A stretch of 64,000 nt of DNA from Chloroflexota bacterium (GCA_030447245.1 JAUJPG010000008.1:74784-138783), one strand, 5' to 3'. Counted from the stretch's first letter, positions 18,606 through 28,626 are shown. Notes: a model not told the origin generated them from the sequence alone. Numbers and translations: made by a program.

Positions 18606-21103
18606 GCCCGCGCTCCAACCCGTCCAGCGCGTGCCCACGCTCCTCCGGGCAGGGAACGCACGCCGCGCGCTGCCTCCGTCGGTCCCGGCGGCAACGGCAG
18701 GCGGGCCAGCACGCGGGTCCCGCCTGTCGGGGGCATCTCGACGACGCACGTCCCGCCCAGCTCGGCCGCTCGTTCGCGCATCGAGGCCAGGCCGACACCC
18801 GCACGGCTGGCTGCCGCGAGTCCGACCCCGTCGTCGGCGATCTCGAGGTGCAGCGCCTCATCGAGCGCGAGTCGGACGACGCAGCTCCGCGCACCAGCAT
18901 GGCGGACGACGTTCGTCAGCGCCTCCTGGACGATGCGGTACGCGGCCACCTCGACCGCGGCCGGGCAAGGGCGGCAGTCGTTCCGAGCGCGTCGACGACA
19001 ATACGGAGCCGGCCACGCCGTCCGACGCGCCTCCTGTGGCCGGGGCGCAGTACCGCGCGGCGCTCGCGGATGGCCGCGGCAACCCCAGCTCGTCGAGCGC
19101 CGCGGCGCAGGTTGTAGACCAGCCGCCGATGTCGGCCAGGGCCGTCCCCAGGTCGGTCTCCAGCTCGGCCAGCCGCGCGTCGGCGGCCGCCGGGTCGTGG
19201 GGCAAGAGGCCCCGAGCGGAGCCGACCTTGAGCATCTGCGCGGCCAGGGCAGGGCCGAGCCCGTCGTGCAGGTCGCGGCGCAGCCGACGGCGCTCCTCCT
19301 CGCGCGCGGCGACCAGTCGCTCCCGGGCGCGCTGCAGGTCGGCCGTCAGGCGCACGGCGTGCGCGGCGACCCCTGCCTGGCGGGCCAGGTCGTCGAGTAG
19401 GCGACGGTCGGCCACCCCGAACACCTCGCCCGCGCGCGCGCGGGGCCAGAATGAGCTGGCCGACGGTTCCGTGCTGGTAGACCAGCGGCAGGTGGAGCGC
19501 CGCGGCGACCGGGCTCGCCGCTCGCCGCGGCGACGGCGAACGTCCCGTCCTGCTTGAGCGCGATCGCCGCGTACGGCAGCTTGAGCGCCTCCCGCACCGT
19601 CTGGACGACCGTGGGGAGGACCGCCTCGGGCGCGAGGGTCGCCTCGAGGCGCCGGCCGAGACGCGAGAGGACCGCATACGGATTGTCGCGCTCGCCGTAC
19701 ACCAGGCGGTTGACGGCGCGCTGGGAGCCGGCCGCGCAGCGGTTGGAAGAGGACGGCAACGAGGCCCGGTGGCGAGCAGCGAATCGATCAGGCCGCCGTG
19801 CGACTGGAAGAGCCGCCCGAGCGAGCCGACAACGAGGACGTAGATGCCGACGACGCAGGCGGTGAGGACGCCGTACACCAGCGTCCGATTGATGATGACG
19901 TCGATGTCGAAGAGGCGGTAGCGCAGGATCGCGACGCCGATCGCGATCGGGAAGAGCGCCCACGCGGCCAGGCTGACCGTCGGGACCACCCACTGGTCCC
20001 GACCGCCCGTCGCCGCGGGAAAGAGCTGTGCGAACACGACCGCGGCGACACCGGTCCCGAGCGCCCAGACGATCCACTTGAGCTGGGCGTGCGCCAGCTG
20101 GGTGGGCGCATGCAGGTAGCTGCGCACCAGCGCGACGAGCGACCCCACCAGCATCGCCAGGAGCAACGGGAACGGCAGCGGCCACGCGTGCAGCACGGCC
20201 GCGGCGATCGCCACCGCCAGCGGCACCGCGTACAGCAGCGGAACCGCCCAGCTGGTGCGCCGGAGCCGATGGAGAAGGGGGCTGGGGGTTGGAAAGGCGA
20301 GGAAGAGGTGGAGCAGCGCGGCGCCGCCCAACATGATGATGCTCAGCGAGGCGTCATCGAACGTGTTCGCCATCCAGGCTGAGGAAGACCCCAGTGCCAG
20401 ATGTCCGAGATCGGCATCGTGGCGAACGTCGTCCCAAAGATGAGCAACAACCGGGCGGCCAGCTCACGGGGGCGGGCCAGCGCCACGCCGACCGCCATCG
20501 CCGCGATCAACAGCCCGGGCGATGCTCCGGATCAGCATGTCGACGACGATGGTCGATATTGCGAGTCGGGAGAGGAGGACGAACGAGAGCGTCTCCGGCG
20601 CGGCTGTCGGTTGGGGCGCTCGCGCGTGACACCCCATAGATCAGCGCCGTGGCTGGGTCCACCGATTGGGGGGGCGCAGCGGGAGCGCTCGCCCGCCGAC
20701 CACCACGGTGCTGGGATCGCCGGCCCGCTGGCGGTGGTAGAGGTCGTGGATCGCGTCTCCGTCCGTCGCCGGTATCCCGTCGATGGCGAGGATCACGTCG
20801 CCCGGGCCGCAGGTCGGCACCGTCGGCTGGGCTGCCCGGGGCGACCTCGCCGACGATGATGCCGTCCTCGGTCCGCGCCTCCTCGTGGGTGCGCATGATG
20901 CCTTCGTGGCCGGGGTGCGGTGGAGATCCAGCCGATGGCCAGCACCGCCAGGTAGAGCACGCCGACCAAGGCGGCGACGAGTCGCATCCACTGCCCGAAG
21001 AAGCCGCTTGCCGCACGGCCAATCGGGTCCGGGCTGTCCGCCGGGGCGGGGCGACCAGCGCCGCCGGGACGGAGTGCCCCGGCTGTCCTGTGACTCGAGA
21101 CAT
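18602..21103 (-). pseudogene. PDZ-domain membrane sensor histidine kinase, frameshifted
   Basis: One gene read through several frames. From the ATG at 21103 (GGGAGG site): a membrane helix LVAALVGVLYLAVLAIGW, a PDZ-like segment (GIIVGEVAPGSPADGADL then PGDVILAIDGIPATDGDAIH), several membrane helices (for example LGGAALLHLFLAF and YGVLTACVVGIYVLVVGSLG), a GAF-like stretch near 19600, then the HisKA_3 box EEERRRLRRDLHDGLGPALA with its His, and the ATP-binding end (VVRHAG, IADDGVGL). Frame changes occur near 20950, 20800, 20560, 19760, 19500 and 19000, without scattered nonsense codons. Partner of the regulator above. Confidence 0.8.
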
Positions 21104-21201
21104 CGCCCCGCCTCCCCGGCCCTCACCCACCAGCCGCGACATTATTGCCGAGCCGACGATCCGCGTCGTCACGTCGGCCGGTCTCGGGCGAGTAGGAGCA
21201 T

Positions 21202-22100
21202 CTATCCACGCGCGTTTGACCGGGTGGCGCCACCTTGATCATCGGACCGCCCCATCGGCGAGCGGTCCCGGCGGTGTCCTGCTCCCCCTGACCTGACCAG
21301 AGCGCGTAGCCCATCAGCAGCCAGACCGCGAACATCACGTCCAGCGCGATCGGCAGCATCATCGCCGGCGAGTCCTCGGCGCGGCCATCGCCGACCATCG
21401 GCGGGACGCCGCCAGCATCGGCCCGAGGGGACGAGTCCTCGGCGCGGCAGGTCGCCCCGCGGCAAACTACCAGCGTGACGCGCGAAGATGAAGGCAGCGT
21501 GGCCGAAGACGAGCGCCAGAACAGACTGGCGACCAGGCCGAGCATCGATCATGAACATGCCCCATCCGTAGTCGGCTCGAACGTGCGCCTCGGCGGGGTG
21601 CCCCGACGGAAGACTCCATCCGCGCGCAGCGAGGACGGCAAAGACGGTCCCCACCGTTCCCAGCCGGCCCGTCCCTGACCAGAGCGCGTAGCCCATCAGC
21701 ACCGCCATTGCACCGAACAGCACGTTCAGCGCGATGGACAGCAGCACGAACGAGCCCTCGGCCCCATCCAGCAGCGATGGCCGAGCTGTCAGCCCGGCCA
21801 GCAACGACATCGGGTGTCGGCAGGGCGTGACGAAGACTTGCGCGCAGCGTGGCCACCCGACCAGGACCGAGCGACGAGGCCGAGCAAGGAACATCCCCCA
21901 CCCGTAGAACCCCAGTTCCCAGCCCGCCCCGAGGACGGCGAAGATGCGTTCCCGCGTCGTGGACGCGGAGCCCAAGAGCCCCGCCAGTGTCAGCAGTCCG
22001 GCGGCGGCGAGCAGCAGGTGTCCGTCGGGCGTGGGAATACGGCGGGATCTTCTCGTCTAGGCCGGGAACCCCCAGATCCAGAGACCGCGTCGCCCAGCAT
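21202..22100 (-). pseudogene. duplicated small membrane protein, frameshifted
   Basis: Not a family I recognise. Hydrophobic segments recur as a module: FAVLGAGWELGFYGWGMFLA and FVLLSIALNVLFGAMAVLMG, then again YGWGMFMIDAR and MLPIALDVMFAVWLLMGYAL with ALWSG after each second segment. This suggests an internal duplication of a two-helix unit. The frame changes at least three times. The proposed start is the ATG at 22100. Confidence 0.5.
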
Positions 22101-22231
22101 GCTTGCCAGCCCGCCCCAACGGACAAGTTTCGAAGATCGCATGGTGCTCGCTACTTCTTTCATGAACCGCGCCTCGTCGAACTTGGTGCCGAGGGGGCGT
22201 CAGGGCGCCCTCGGCCCGAAGGCGCTGGTCT

Positions 22232-22899
22232 TCAGCGCACCTGCCGTCGCCGCAGGGGGCCGGCGGCCGTCAACATCACTCCCAGGCCGCCAGCGCGGGC
22301 AGCGCCGTGCCGAAGCCCGCCGACGCCGAGATGGCCCCGCGGGAGCTGCGCGGGCCCCGGCCCGCCGCAGCGCGGCCTGCGCGAGCACGCCGCAGGCGAT
22401 GCGGTCGCCCGAGTTGCCGGGCGGGGTCGCTGACGTCGTCGTCGGCGTTGGCGTGGATGACCAGCGCGCTACCGTCGGCGTCGAAGAGTGAGGCGGGCCG
22501 GCGCTGAGGTCGCGCCCCGCGCGACGGCGCTGATCTCGCCGGGTCCCGTCGGCCGCGATCATCAAGTTGGGCAGGTCGCCCGCGTGGGCGCCCTCCGGTT
22601 CCTGAGGCCGTGCTTGTGGCCGGGTGGGGGTTGAAGTGGCCCCCGGCACTTGCGAACGGCGGCTCACACGTGCCGACCGCATGGACGTGGATCCCGTGCG
22701 GGCCGGGTGGCAGCCCCTGGAACCTCCCGGACACCCGCACGCCGTCGGCAACCTGCGTGAAGATCGCCGTGCCCAGGACCTTACCAGATGCATCCTTCAC
22801 CTCGGTCATCGCGCCCGACTGGGCCCAAGCCATCGCGCCACCGGTGGATGAGGCGAGCGTCAGCCCGAACGCGGCGGCCAGTGCAACGGTGGTCTTCAT
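22232..22899 (-). pseudogene. sodC: Cu/Zn superoxide dismutase with C-terminal anchor, frameshifted
   Basis: Signal peptide (MKTTVALAAAFGLTLASSTG), then the SodC core: GPHGIHVHAVGTCEPPFASA and GGHFNPH supply Cu/Zn His ligands, HAGDLPNLMIAADG the bridging region, and GSALVIHANADDD the Zn site. CGVL is the end of the usual domain. A hydrophobic stretch (FGTALPALAA) and a basic tail RRRQ follow, suggesting a membrane or wall anchor. These blocks lie in different frames, with breaks near 22600, 22500 and 22430 and more toward the 3' end. The active product would detoxify superoxide outside the membrane. Confidence 0.8.
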
Positions 22900-23289
22900 G
22901 GTTCACCTCCGAGTGCTCCATCACGTGTCCCCAGCCTATCGGGCGAGCCGTCCCGACGTCATGAGGACAGTGTCCCCGGTCGGTGTCCCGACCACGACGG
23001 GACACCGCCCGGGACACCGCTGCGGGCAGCTACTCGCAGGATCTCCGCTGCTCCTGATCTGATAGGTCGCCCAAGTGGGACCTGCATCGGGATGATCGCC
23101 TGGAGGTAGGTGGACCCGACCGCTGAGGCGCGTACCGGGGATGGCGCGAAGCGGAAGGCGTCCAAGTCTCACGGGGATCGCAGCGACCCATTCAGCGGTG
23201 ATGCCTCAAGGCGTCGGGCACGCCATCCGCCGCGGCACGCCGGGGGCTGTCGCGTGGCAAAAAGTAGGACGGCTGCCCGACCGTTCGTT
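22900..23289. other. intergenic, no gene recognised
   Basis: Upstream of sodC. GTGTCCC-type words recur around 22970-23010 (CGGTGTCCCG, CGGGACACCG). No convincing reading frame. Confidence 0.4.
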
Positions 23290-23640
23290 CTCCCGGGCAT
23301 GACCGAGTTCGCCGTCCTGCTCGGCGAGCGAGGAGGGCCCTGGTGTTGCGGCTCGGTCCCCAGCCGCTCACGTGGCGCGCGAGTCTACGGCCCGCCAGGT
23401 GCCGCATCCGCCGCCCCGGCGAGACGACGCCGTCCTCGAGCGGCTGGCATACCACCTCGAGAACGTGCTGGCCGCACCCAGGCAGCTCGTCCAGGAACAG
23501 CACCCCGCAATGCGCCAAACTCAGTTCACGGGTCGGGCCTAGCCGACCCCGCCCCGACCAGCCTGGCCAGGCTGGTCGTGTGGTGCGGCGCCCGGGGTCC
23601 GTCGGGGCCAGCTTCCCGGCGATTCCTGGACTGGTCGCCC
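23290..23640 (-). pseudogene. fragment of ComM/YifB Mg-chelatase-like ATPase
   Basis: Two frame-shifted pieces match the ComM (YifB) core: [15 protein letters not shown], then [20 protein letters not shown] and [22 protein letters not shown] is the Walker B region. Both ends are missing and the frame shifts between the pieces. ComM is a helicase in natural transformation; this remnant cannot be functional. Confidence 0.65.
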
Positions 23641-23780
23641 GGCGCGGGTGCTCCAATCACGCTCACGTTATAGGCGGAACGCCCACCTTGTCTTGAGCTT
23701 CTGCTCTTCGGATGATGACCCAAGCATGAGAGGGGGGTGAGAGCAGATCGCGACAACGTTCTGCGGCACCCAACTTCTAG

Positions 23781-23800
23781 GCACCCGATTGCTCGGGTGC
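23781..23800. other. perfect 8-bp hairpin
   Basis: GCACCCGA-TTGC-TCGGGTGC in the 300-bp gap between the ComM remnant and the BrkB/YihY gene. There is no T-run, and the gap holds no gene I can see. Confidence 0.5.
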
Positions 23801-23953
23801 GGATAGCTCCACGCCGTTATGCCCATGGTTGACCCCCGAAGCGAGTCCTGACGAGCGTGATCCGCTATCCTGGCGCGGTCGATGCTGAGGCTGGAATGGA
23901 ACGTTCGCCCAACACGGCCGTGGGATCGATGGGTCCCCATGTTCCGGGAGGCG

Positions 23954-24895
23954 TCAGGCATTCTTTGAGGTCTGGGCAGGGCCGGCGGCGCTGCGCTGCT
24001 GCTGCACCCCCTGCTCGTTGGTTTCCAGGCGTGGCCGGTGAACCTTCGCGGGCTCCGACCGCTCGTCGATCACGGCGTTCAGCTCCGCGCCCGCGAGCAG
24101 GACGAAGGCGGTCAGATAGAACCAGACGAGCAGGACGGCCACGCCGCCGAGAGTGCCGTAGGTGGCGTTGTGCGAGCCGAAGACGGCAACGTACTGGGTG
24201 AACAGGGAGGTGGCAACCAGCCAGCCGGCGGCGAACAGCACGGCGCCGGGCGTGATCCACCGCAGTCCCAAATCCACATTGGGTGCCGCCCCGTACAGAA
24301 ACGCCGATCCGACCAGGAGCAGGCTGACCGCGGCCAGCCAGCGGGCGAGGTCCACGACAATCTGGAACGCGCCCTCGACCCCGACGGCGGCGGCGATCTG
24401 CCGGCCGAACACCGTGCCTGCCACGAACAGGACGAAGGCTCCCACCAGGACCGAGCTGGTCAGGAGCATGAGCCCAAACGCGAGCAGGTAGGTCTTCCAG
24501 AACGGTCGGGTCTCCCGGACAGCGTAGGCGCGGTTCATTGCCTTGATGATGGCGGTGGCCCAGCCGGTCGCGGTCCAGATGGCGCCCAGGATCCCGAGGG
24601 ACAGCAGGCCCGGGTTCCGAGTGCCCACCACGTGCTCGATCTGTGGACGGACTAGGAGGGTGGCCTCGGGCGGCATGGTGGTGCCGAGCAGATCGACGAT
24701 CTGCTGGGTGGGATCCCGCACGTCGAGGGTGGCGGCGACGAATCCGCCGAGAGCGGCGAGGAAGATGAAAAACGGGAAGAGTGACAGAAAGAACCAGTAG
24801 GCGAGCTCCGCCGCCAGCCCGACCACGTCGTCGCGGACCACCCGCTTGGCCCACTCCTTGCCTACATCGATGACGTCAATGCTGCCGTGGCGCAT
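23954..24895 (-). CDS. YihY/BrkB family membrane protein
   Basis: 313 aa with about six membrane helices. AAELAYWFFLSLFPFFIFLA is the family N-terminal signature, and TLGGVAVLLVWFYLTAFVLL with GAELNAV the C-terminal one. Once annotated as ribonuclease BN, the family is now usually considered a membrane transporter or envelope protein of unknown role. The charged tail after residue 280 is probably cytoplasmic. The ATG at 24895 lacks a well-spaced ribosome site, so the true start may be slightly downstream. Confidence 0.88.
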   Translation of the reverse strand: MRHGSIDVIDVGKEWAKRVVRDDVVGLAAELAYWFFLSLFPFFIFLAALGGFVAATLDVRDPTQQIVDLLGTTMPPEATLLVRPQIEHVVGTRNPGLLSLGILGAIWTATGWATAIIKAMNRAYAVRETRPFWKTYLLAFGLMLLTSSVLVGAFVLFVAGTVFGRQIAAAVGVEGAFQIVVDLARWLAAVSLLLVGSAFLYGAAPNVDLGLRWITPGAVLFAAGWLVATSLFTQYVAVFGSHNATYGTLGGVAVLLVWFYLTAFVLLAGAELNAVIDERSEPAKVHRPRLETNEQGVQQQRSAAGPAQTSKNA

Positions 24896-25395
24896 CTCCC
24901 GGTCTCGATCGGCCAGCTCCGTGGTCGGTTCGCTGCACGGCCGTCAAGTGTTCGCAGGCGCGGTGGTAGGCAATGGCCGCCTGCCGCCGCAGGCGCCATT
25001 CGCCTCGACCTCGGCTGCCTTGGATCAGCCGTGAGCGCGTAGCCCGATGCCGCGTCAACGCGGCATGGCACCCTCGACCACCCTGGGGGTGTCACGCACC
25101 AGGGAAGGAGCCATGCCCGAGGGGATCGTACCCCGGACGGCCCTGGTCCTGCTCGCCGCGGTCAGGGCGTATGGGGCACCGACGCCCCGGTCGGTCATGG
25201 CCGGAGCGTCCTCCGGGCGATGAGCCCCGCATCCTTCAAGCAAGCGCAGCAGCCGTGTCGTTCGATGCGGAGCAGGGGATGAGCCAGAGCAGCGGCTGAC
25301 AGGCCGACAGCTCCGTACCGTACAGTCGGCCCGAGGCGAGCCGGCTGTGGATCATCCTCTCCCCGACTCCAAGGTGCGCGCCCAGCCGGACCTAT
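24896..25395. other. intergenic, no gene recognised
   Basis: About 500 bases with only short overlapping frames on both strands and no motif or ribosome site I would trust. Confidence 0.4.
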
Positions 25396-25424
25396 GAAGC
25401 CCCCGAGCATGGCTCGGGGGCTTC
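25396..25424. terminator. strong terminator-type hairpin
   Basis: GAAGCCCCCGAGC (25396-25408), a 3-base loop and its perfect complement GCTCGGGGGCTTC (25412-25424). It is placed 40 bases after the stop of the small gene at 25464-25700. No T-run, as is common in GC-rich genomes. Confidence 0.7.
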
Positions 25425-25463
25425 GGCATCTCGTCCCCAGCATCCGTCCCCTAATGGGTCTCC

Positions 25464-25700
25464 CTACCGCCGAGCCCCGGGCTCGATCCCGATGGCCGTG
25501 AACGCTTCTATGAGTGCATCGTGATCCGCCCTGACGTGGGCAATCGGATAGTGGCTCAGGGCGACGATGTCGCACGCCAGCTGGAGGTCGCCCGTGCGTA
25601 AGTGGTCCAGGGCCTCCTTGGCATTCTCAGCGATCTTCTGAGCGTCCCGACCAAGTTTGTCGAGCCGCGCCTCGATCTCTCGTTGCTGCTGCTGGTCCAC
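25464..25700 (-). CDS. small helical hypothetical protein
   Basis: 78 aa. The first half is predicted helix/coiled coil (QREIEARLDKLGRDAQKIAE), the second LQLACDIVALSHYPIAHVRA. Start GTG with GAGGGG 6 bases upstream, and a hairpin terminator after the stop. No family recognised. Confidence 0.6.
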   Translation of the reverse strand: MDQQQQREIEARLDKLGRDAQKIAENAKEALDHLRTGDLQLACDIVALSHYPIAHVRADHDALIEAFTAIGIEPGARR

Positions 25701-26180
25701 TGTCTACCCCTCTCGGGTGGTCTCCCTGCGATGCTACTCAGCCTGTGTCGTCGGCGTTTCCCCGCGCGGACGCCGCTCGGCGCCGGCGTGCACACGACGC
25801 CGAGCTTCTTGGCGGCGCGCTTCGCCTCGTGCTGCGGCGTGGCACCCGTCCAGGCGTCCAGCGGCGATGTCGTGCGGCACCACCTCTCACGCGCCCGGGG
25901 ACGCCGGTGCTCAACTTCTGGAGGATCCCGTCGCTCACTGTGCGGTGGTCCCGCCAGCGCCGCCCCCGCCGCGGGTTCTCGGGCAGCCGGGCGCGATCGT
26001 CGCCCGCGTCGCGTCCGTCAGCTGGTGCCTCCTGGCCAGCGGCCCCTCCGCGAGCGGCGATTCCCGTCCGTCAGCTGGTGCCTCCTGGCCAGCGGCCCCT
26101 CCGCGAGCGGCGATTCCGCCCGGGAAGGGACCGTAGCAAGCGGCGTTCCGTCAGACGGGCCTTAGCAGGCCGCCTGCAGC
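25701..26180. other. gene-free stretch with tandem duplication
   Basis: No coding region I can support. It contains the 53-bp duplication at 26012-26117 and Ser/Arg-rich spurious frames. Confidence 0.4.
26012..26117. repeat. 53-bp perfect tandem duplication
   Basis: Two head-to-tail copies (26012-26064 and 26065-26117), each starting CGTCCGTCAGCTGGTGCCTC and ending GCGAGCGGCGATTCC. Recent slippage or duplication. Confidence 0.9.
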
Positions 26181-26271
26181 GCGAATGTTGTCCGAAAGGG
26201 CACTCCGACGGCCTGCCCGGGTTTTGCAGAAGTGAACCTGCATGCCGATGCACGTCGCCCGCTGATAAACC
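26181..26271. repeat. dispersed element, copy A
   Basis: A roughly 90-bp segment starting GCGAATGTTGTCCGAAAGGG, with TTTTGCAGAAGTGAACC and the core TGCATGCCGATGCACG at 26239-26254, then TCGCCCGCTGATAAACC. Shares order and sequence with copies at 40.4, 45.8, 50.5 and (core only) 51.5 kb. The core is a small palindrome (TGCAT-GCCG-ATGCA). It lies 200 bases before the nuclease-like gene at 26474. Confidence 0.65.
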
Positions 26272-26473
26272 TTTCCCTGGCATCTGAGCCGGTGACACCG
26301 CCCGCCGTACTCGATCCAACTGTGTCGGACCCCACCTGACCCTGCCAATCCTGTCGGCTGAGCGGGGATGAGTCCCCTGCACCTGGCCAGCAGAAGAAGG
26401 GGGTGCACGGGCCGTCGGTTGATCGGATGAGTCATTATCTAGCCATCATGCTATTGCCGAGGTATCAACGACG

Positions 26474-27643
26474 ATGACCCGACAGACTCTCCTCGGTCAC
26501 CTCGCGCTGAAGTTCGCCACACACCCGGAAAACCTTGCGACGGAGGCCCTGCATTACATTCTCGAGGTCTCGCCGCACGCGCGAACCGCTCTCATGGGCG
26601 CGTGCTCGATCGGGCTGGATGACCTCCCAAGCGACCTGCGGTTCCGCACGCAGGTCGCCGGCGCAGATGCGGTTATTCCCGACCTGGTCGGCTTCGATGA
26701 GGCAGGATCTCAGAGGCTCATTATCGAAGCCAAGTTCTGGGCCAGTCTGACCGACCCGCAGCCCGTCGGTTACCTCAACAGACTTCCTACTGACAAGACC
26801 GGCGTGGTACTCGTCCTCGCGCCGACGCGGCGATTTGCGACACTCTGGCCCGAGCTGGTCCGGCGGTGCAGTACTGTGGGCCTGCCCATCGACCAGAAGT
26901 CATCGTCCAATGACTCTTTTCGGTGGGCGGCTGTCACTCCCCCGCACGCCCTCGGCTTGATGAGCTGGCGCTCTCTCCTGACGGCCATCGGTACCCGTGT
27001 CTCCGCCGCTGGTGAGGTGCAGATCACGAATGAAGTGGCCCAACTGCTGGGCCTGTGTGAGCGGATGGACGCCGAAGCGTTTCTGCCCATTCGCTCCGAG
27101 GAGCTTGATTCGGTGTGGCCGCGGCGTCTAGACCAGTACCTCAAGCTCCTGGACGACGTGGTGGCGACCTGCATCGAACGCAAGCTCTGCGACAAGAAGG
27201 GCCTGCGTGCGGCTGCGGGCGCCGGCTGGTACGGCCACTACTTGAGAATGCGAGGGGTTGGCATATTCCTGTACGTGGACACGCTCAGATGGTCGACGCT
27301 CCGGGCAACTCCCTTTTGGCTCCGGGTGGCTGGAAAGGACTGGAAGAATGCCGAACGGGAGCGGGAGCTCCTGCGACCGCTCGAATACGATACGCCGCCA
27401 CGCTTGCTCCGCGACCAGTACTGGGACCATCCGCTTGTACCGCTGTTCCCACCACTGGGTGCCGAACGTGTCCAGGTGCTCGAGGGCCTCCTCGCCCAGG
27501 TCGAGCAGATCTACCGCCTGCTCACTGATAACGAGGCAGCCGAGATAGACGTTGACGATGAGCAGGATCTCGCGGCCAACACCCCGCCAGCCGAGGTGAT
27601 TTCGGAGCCCGAAAGCCTCCGTTCTCAGATCGAGGTGCAATGA
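26474..27643 (+). CDS. PD-(D/E)XK nuclease-like protein, candidate defence gene
   Basis: 389 aa, no assigned family. Residues about 55-90 show the restriction-endonuclease-fold layout: ADAVIPDLVGFDEAG (Asp) followed by QRLIIEAKFWASLT (E-A-K), then a helix ending in LVLAPTRRF. The C-terminal half is mixed alpha/beta (GAGWYGHYLRMRGVGIFLYV, WKNAERERELLRPLEYD) and ends in an acidic tail. It overlaps the next gene as ATGA, so the two are coupled. Repeat element A lies upstream; toxin-antitoxin and IS remnants lie downstream. An antiviral or restriction role is inference from fold and setting. Confidence 0.75.
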   Translation: MTRQTLLGHLALKFATHPENLATEALHYILEVSPHARTALMGACSIGLDDLPSDLRFRTQVAGADAVIPDLVGFDEAGSQRLIIEAKFWASLTDPQPVGYLNRLPTDKTGVVLVLAPTRRFATLWPELVRRCSTVGLPIDQKSSSNDSFRWAAVTPPHALGLMSWRSLLTAIGTRVSAAGEVQITNEVAQLLGLCERMDAEAFLPIRSEELDSVWPRRLDQYLKLLDDVVATCIERKLCDKKGLRAAAGAGWYGHYLRMRGVGIFLYVDTLRWSTLRATPFWLRVAGKDWKNAERERELLRPLEYDTPPRLLRDQYWDHPLVPLFPPLGAERVQVLEGLLAQVEQIYRLLTDNEAAEIDVDDEQDLAANTPPAEVISEPESLRSQIEVQ

Positions 27644-28191
27644 GCTCCACTCGTCCTAAGCCTGCGCTGTTCGTCAGAGAACACATCACACAGCCGGAGA
27701 ACCGGGTGAATCTGGCGCTCTTCGGCCTGATGGCTCTCTCGGCTGTGCGGCGCAGGTTCTTGGATGTCCTGAGCCTATCGTCCGACTGCGTAGTCGACCC
27801 TCCGCAGGATCAGGCGGGTCGACGTCCCGATCTGGTCGTCGTTGATCAAGATGACGCGGTGCGTGCTTGAATAGAGATCGAGCTAGGTGGGAAAAACGCG
27901 CGCCAGCTCGAGGATTATGGGGCAACGCTGACGGAGCCGGTGATGTCGATTGTCGGCCCAGTGCGCGAACCGAGTAGCAGCGCAGACTCATGTCTGCAGG
28001 AGATCAGTGATGCCCTGAACACCGTCCTGCGCCCGAGCCTGACGCCCCAGGAGCAGATCCACGCTGACCTATTCTGCCAGCTCGTGGAGCTACTCGCGCA
28101 TCCTGGCCGGCGCGAGGTGGTGGCTAAAGGCACGTGTGGAGGAGAAGAGCGCCGCCCGTACGGGAAGCGGCGGTCCCGGCGTCGTCATCTG
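27640..28191 (+). pseudogene. second nuclease-like protein with in-frame TGA
   Basis: Starts ATGA on the stop of the previous gene, preceded by GAGGTG. RRPDLVVVDQDDAVRA is followed by TGA at 27868, and the same frame then continues IEIELGGKNARQLEDYG and TEPVMSIVGPVR. Together this is another D ... E-x-E nuclease-type pattern with the stop inside the active-site region. A CGA-to-TGA or TGG-to-TGA change would explain it. The frame remains protein-like to about 28118, after which a one-base shift gives a short end at 28191 (uncertain). Unknown family; likely partner of the preceding gene. Confidence 0.55.
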
Positions 28192-28404
28192 AGGAGAACG
28201 GGCCGAGCCAGCGACCGTCCGTGGGGCTCGTTCCGCCGCTTAGACCGCGCCCGTCGTTGCAGAAGGCGCAGGTGGCGTGGTGGACGACGGCCTTGTGTCT
28301 GTGGGCGCGCCAAGGCGGACATGCTTCTCGCGTCGCGAATGCGCCGAGACATCTTCGAGCGGGAAGGTGAATTAGATCAGACGACGACGACGAGACACGG
28401 CGCG

Positions 28405-28626
28405 CTATCTCACAGCCTGGTAGATCGCCGGGCGGTAGGACGGCCGCGGGATCGGCTTGCCTTCCTGGTGCGCGGCCTCCAGCCACACCTCTCTGGCGAT
28501 CACCAGCTGCTCCAGGGCTTGCTCCGGTGTCGTTCCCAGCGCCGAGCAGCTCACCAGGTCCGGTATGTCGGCGACGTAGCAGCCATCCGCATCGCTCCAG
28601 AAGATATTGATGTGATAGTCCTTCAC
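28405..28626 (-). CDS. hicB: HicB-family antitoxin
   Basis: 73 aa. INIFWSDADGCYVADIPDLV and SALGTTPEQALEQLVIARE are the partial RNase-H-like HicB fold. It overlaps the hicA stop by 4 bases (ATGA), toxin gene first as usual for HicAB. It neutralises HicA and probably represses the operon. Confidence 0.88.
   Translation of the reverse strand: MKDYHINIFWSDADGCYVADIPDLVSCSALGTTPEQALEQLVIAREVWLEAAHQEGKPIPRPSYRPAIYQAVR

Noticed and set aside
18916..20373. The 485-codon frame as a complete kinase
   Set aside because: Only its first 190 residues are protein-like; the rest is out of frame with the kinase motifs, which lie in other frames.
23781..23800. Hairpin as a riboswitch or rho-independent terminator
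   Set aside because: No T-run, no known aptamer pattern, and no gene ends immediately before it.
27868..27870. TGA as selenocysteine or Trp recoding
   Set aside because: No SECIS-like hairpin seen just after it, and many other genes here end in TGA.
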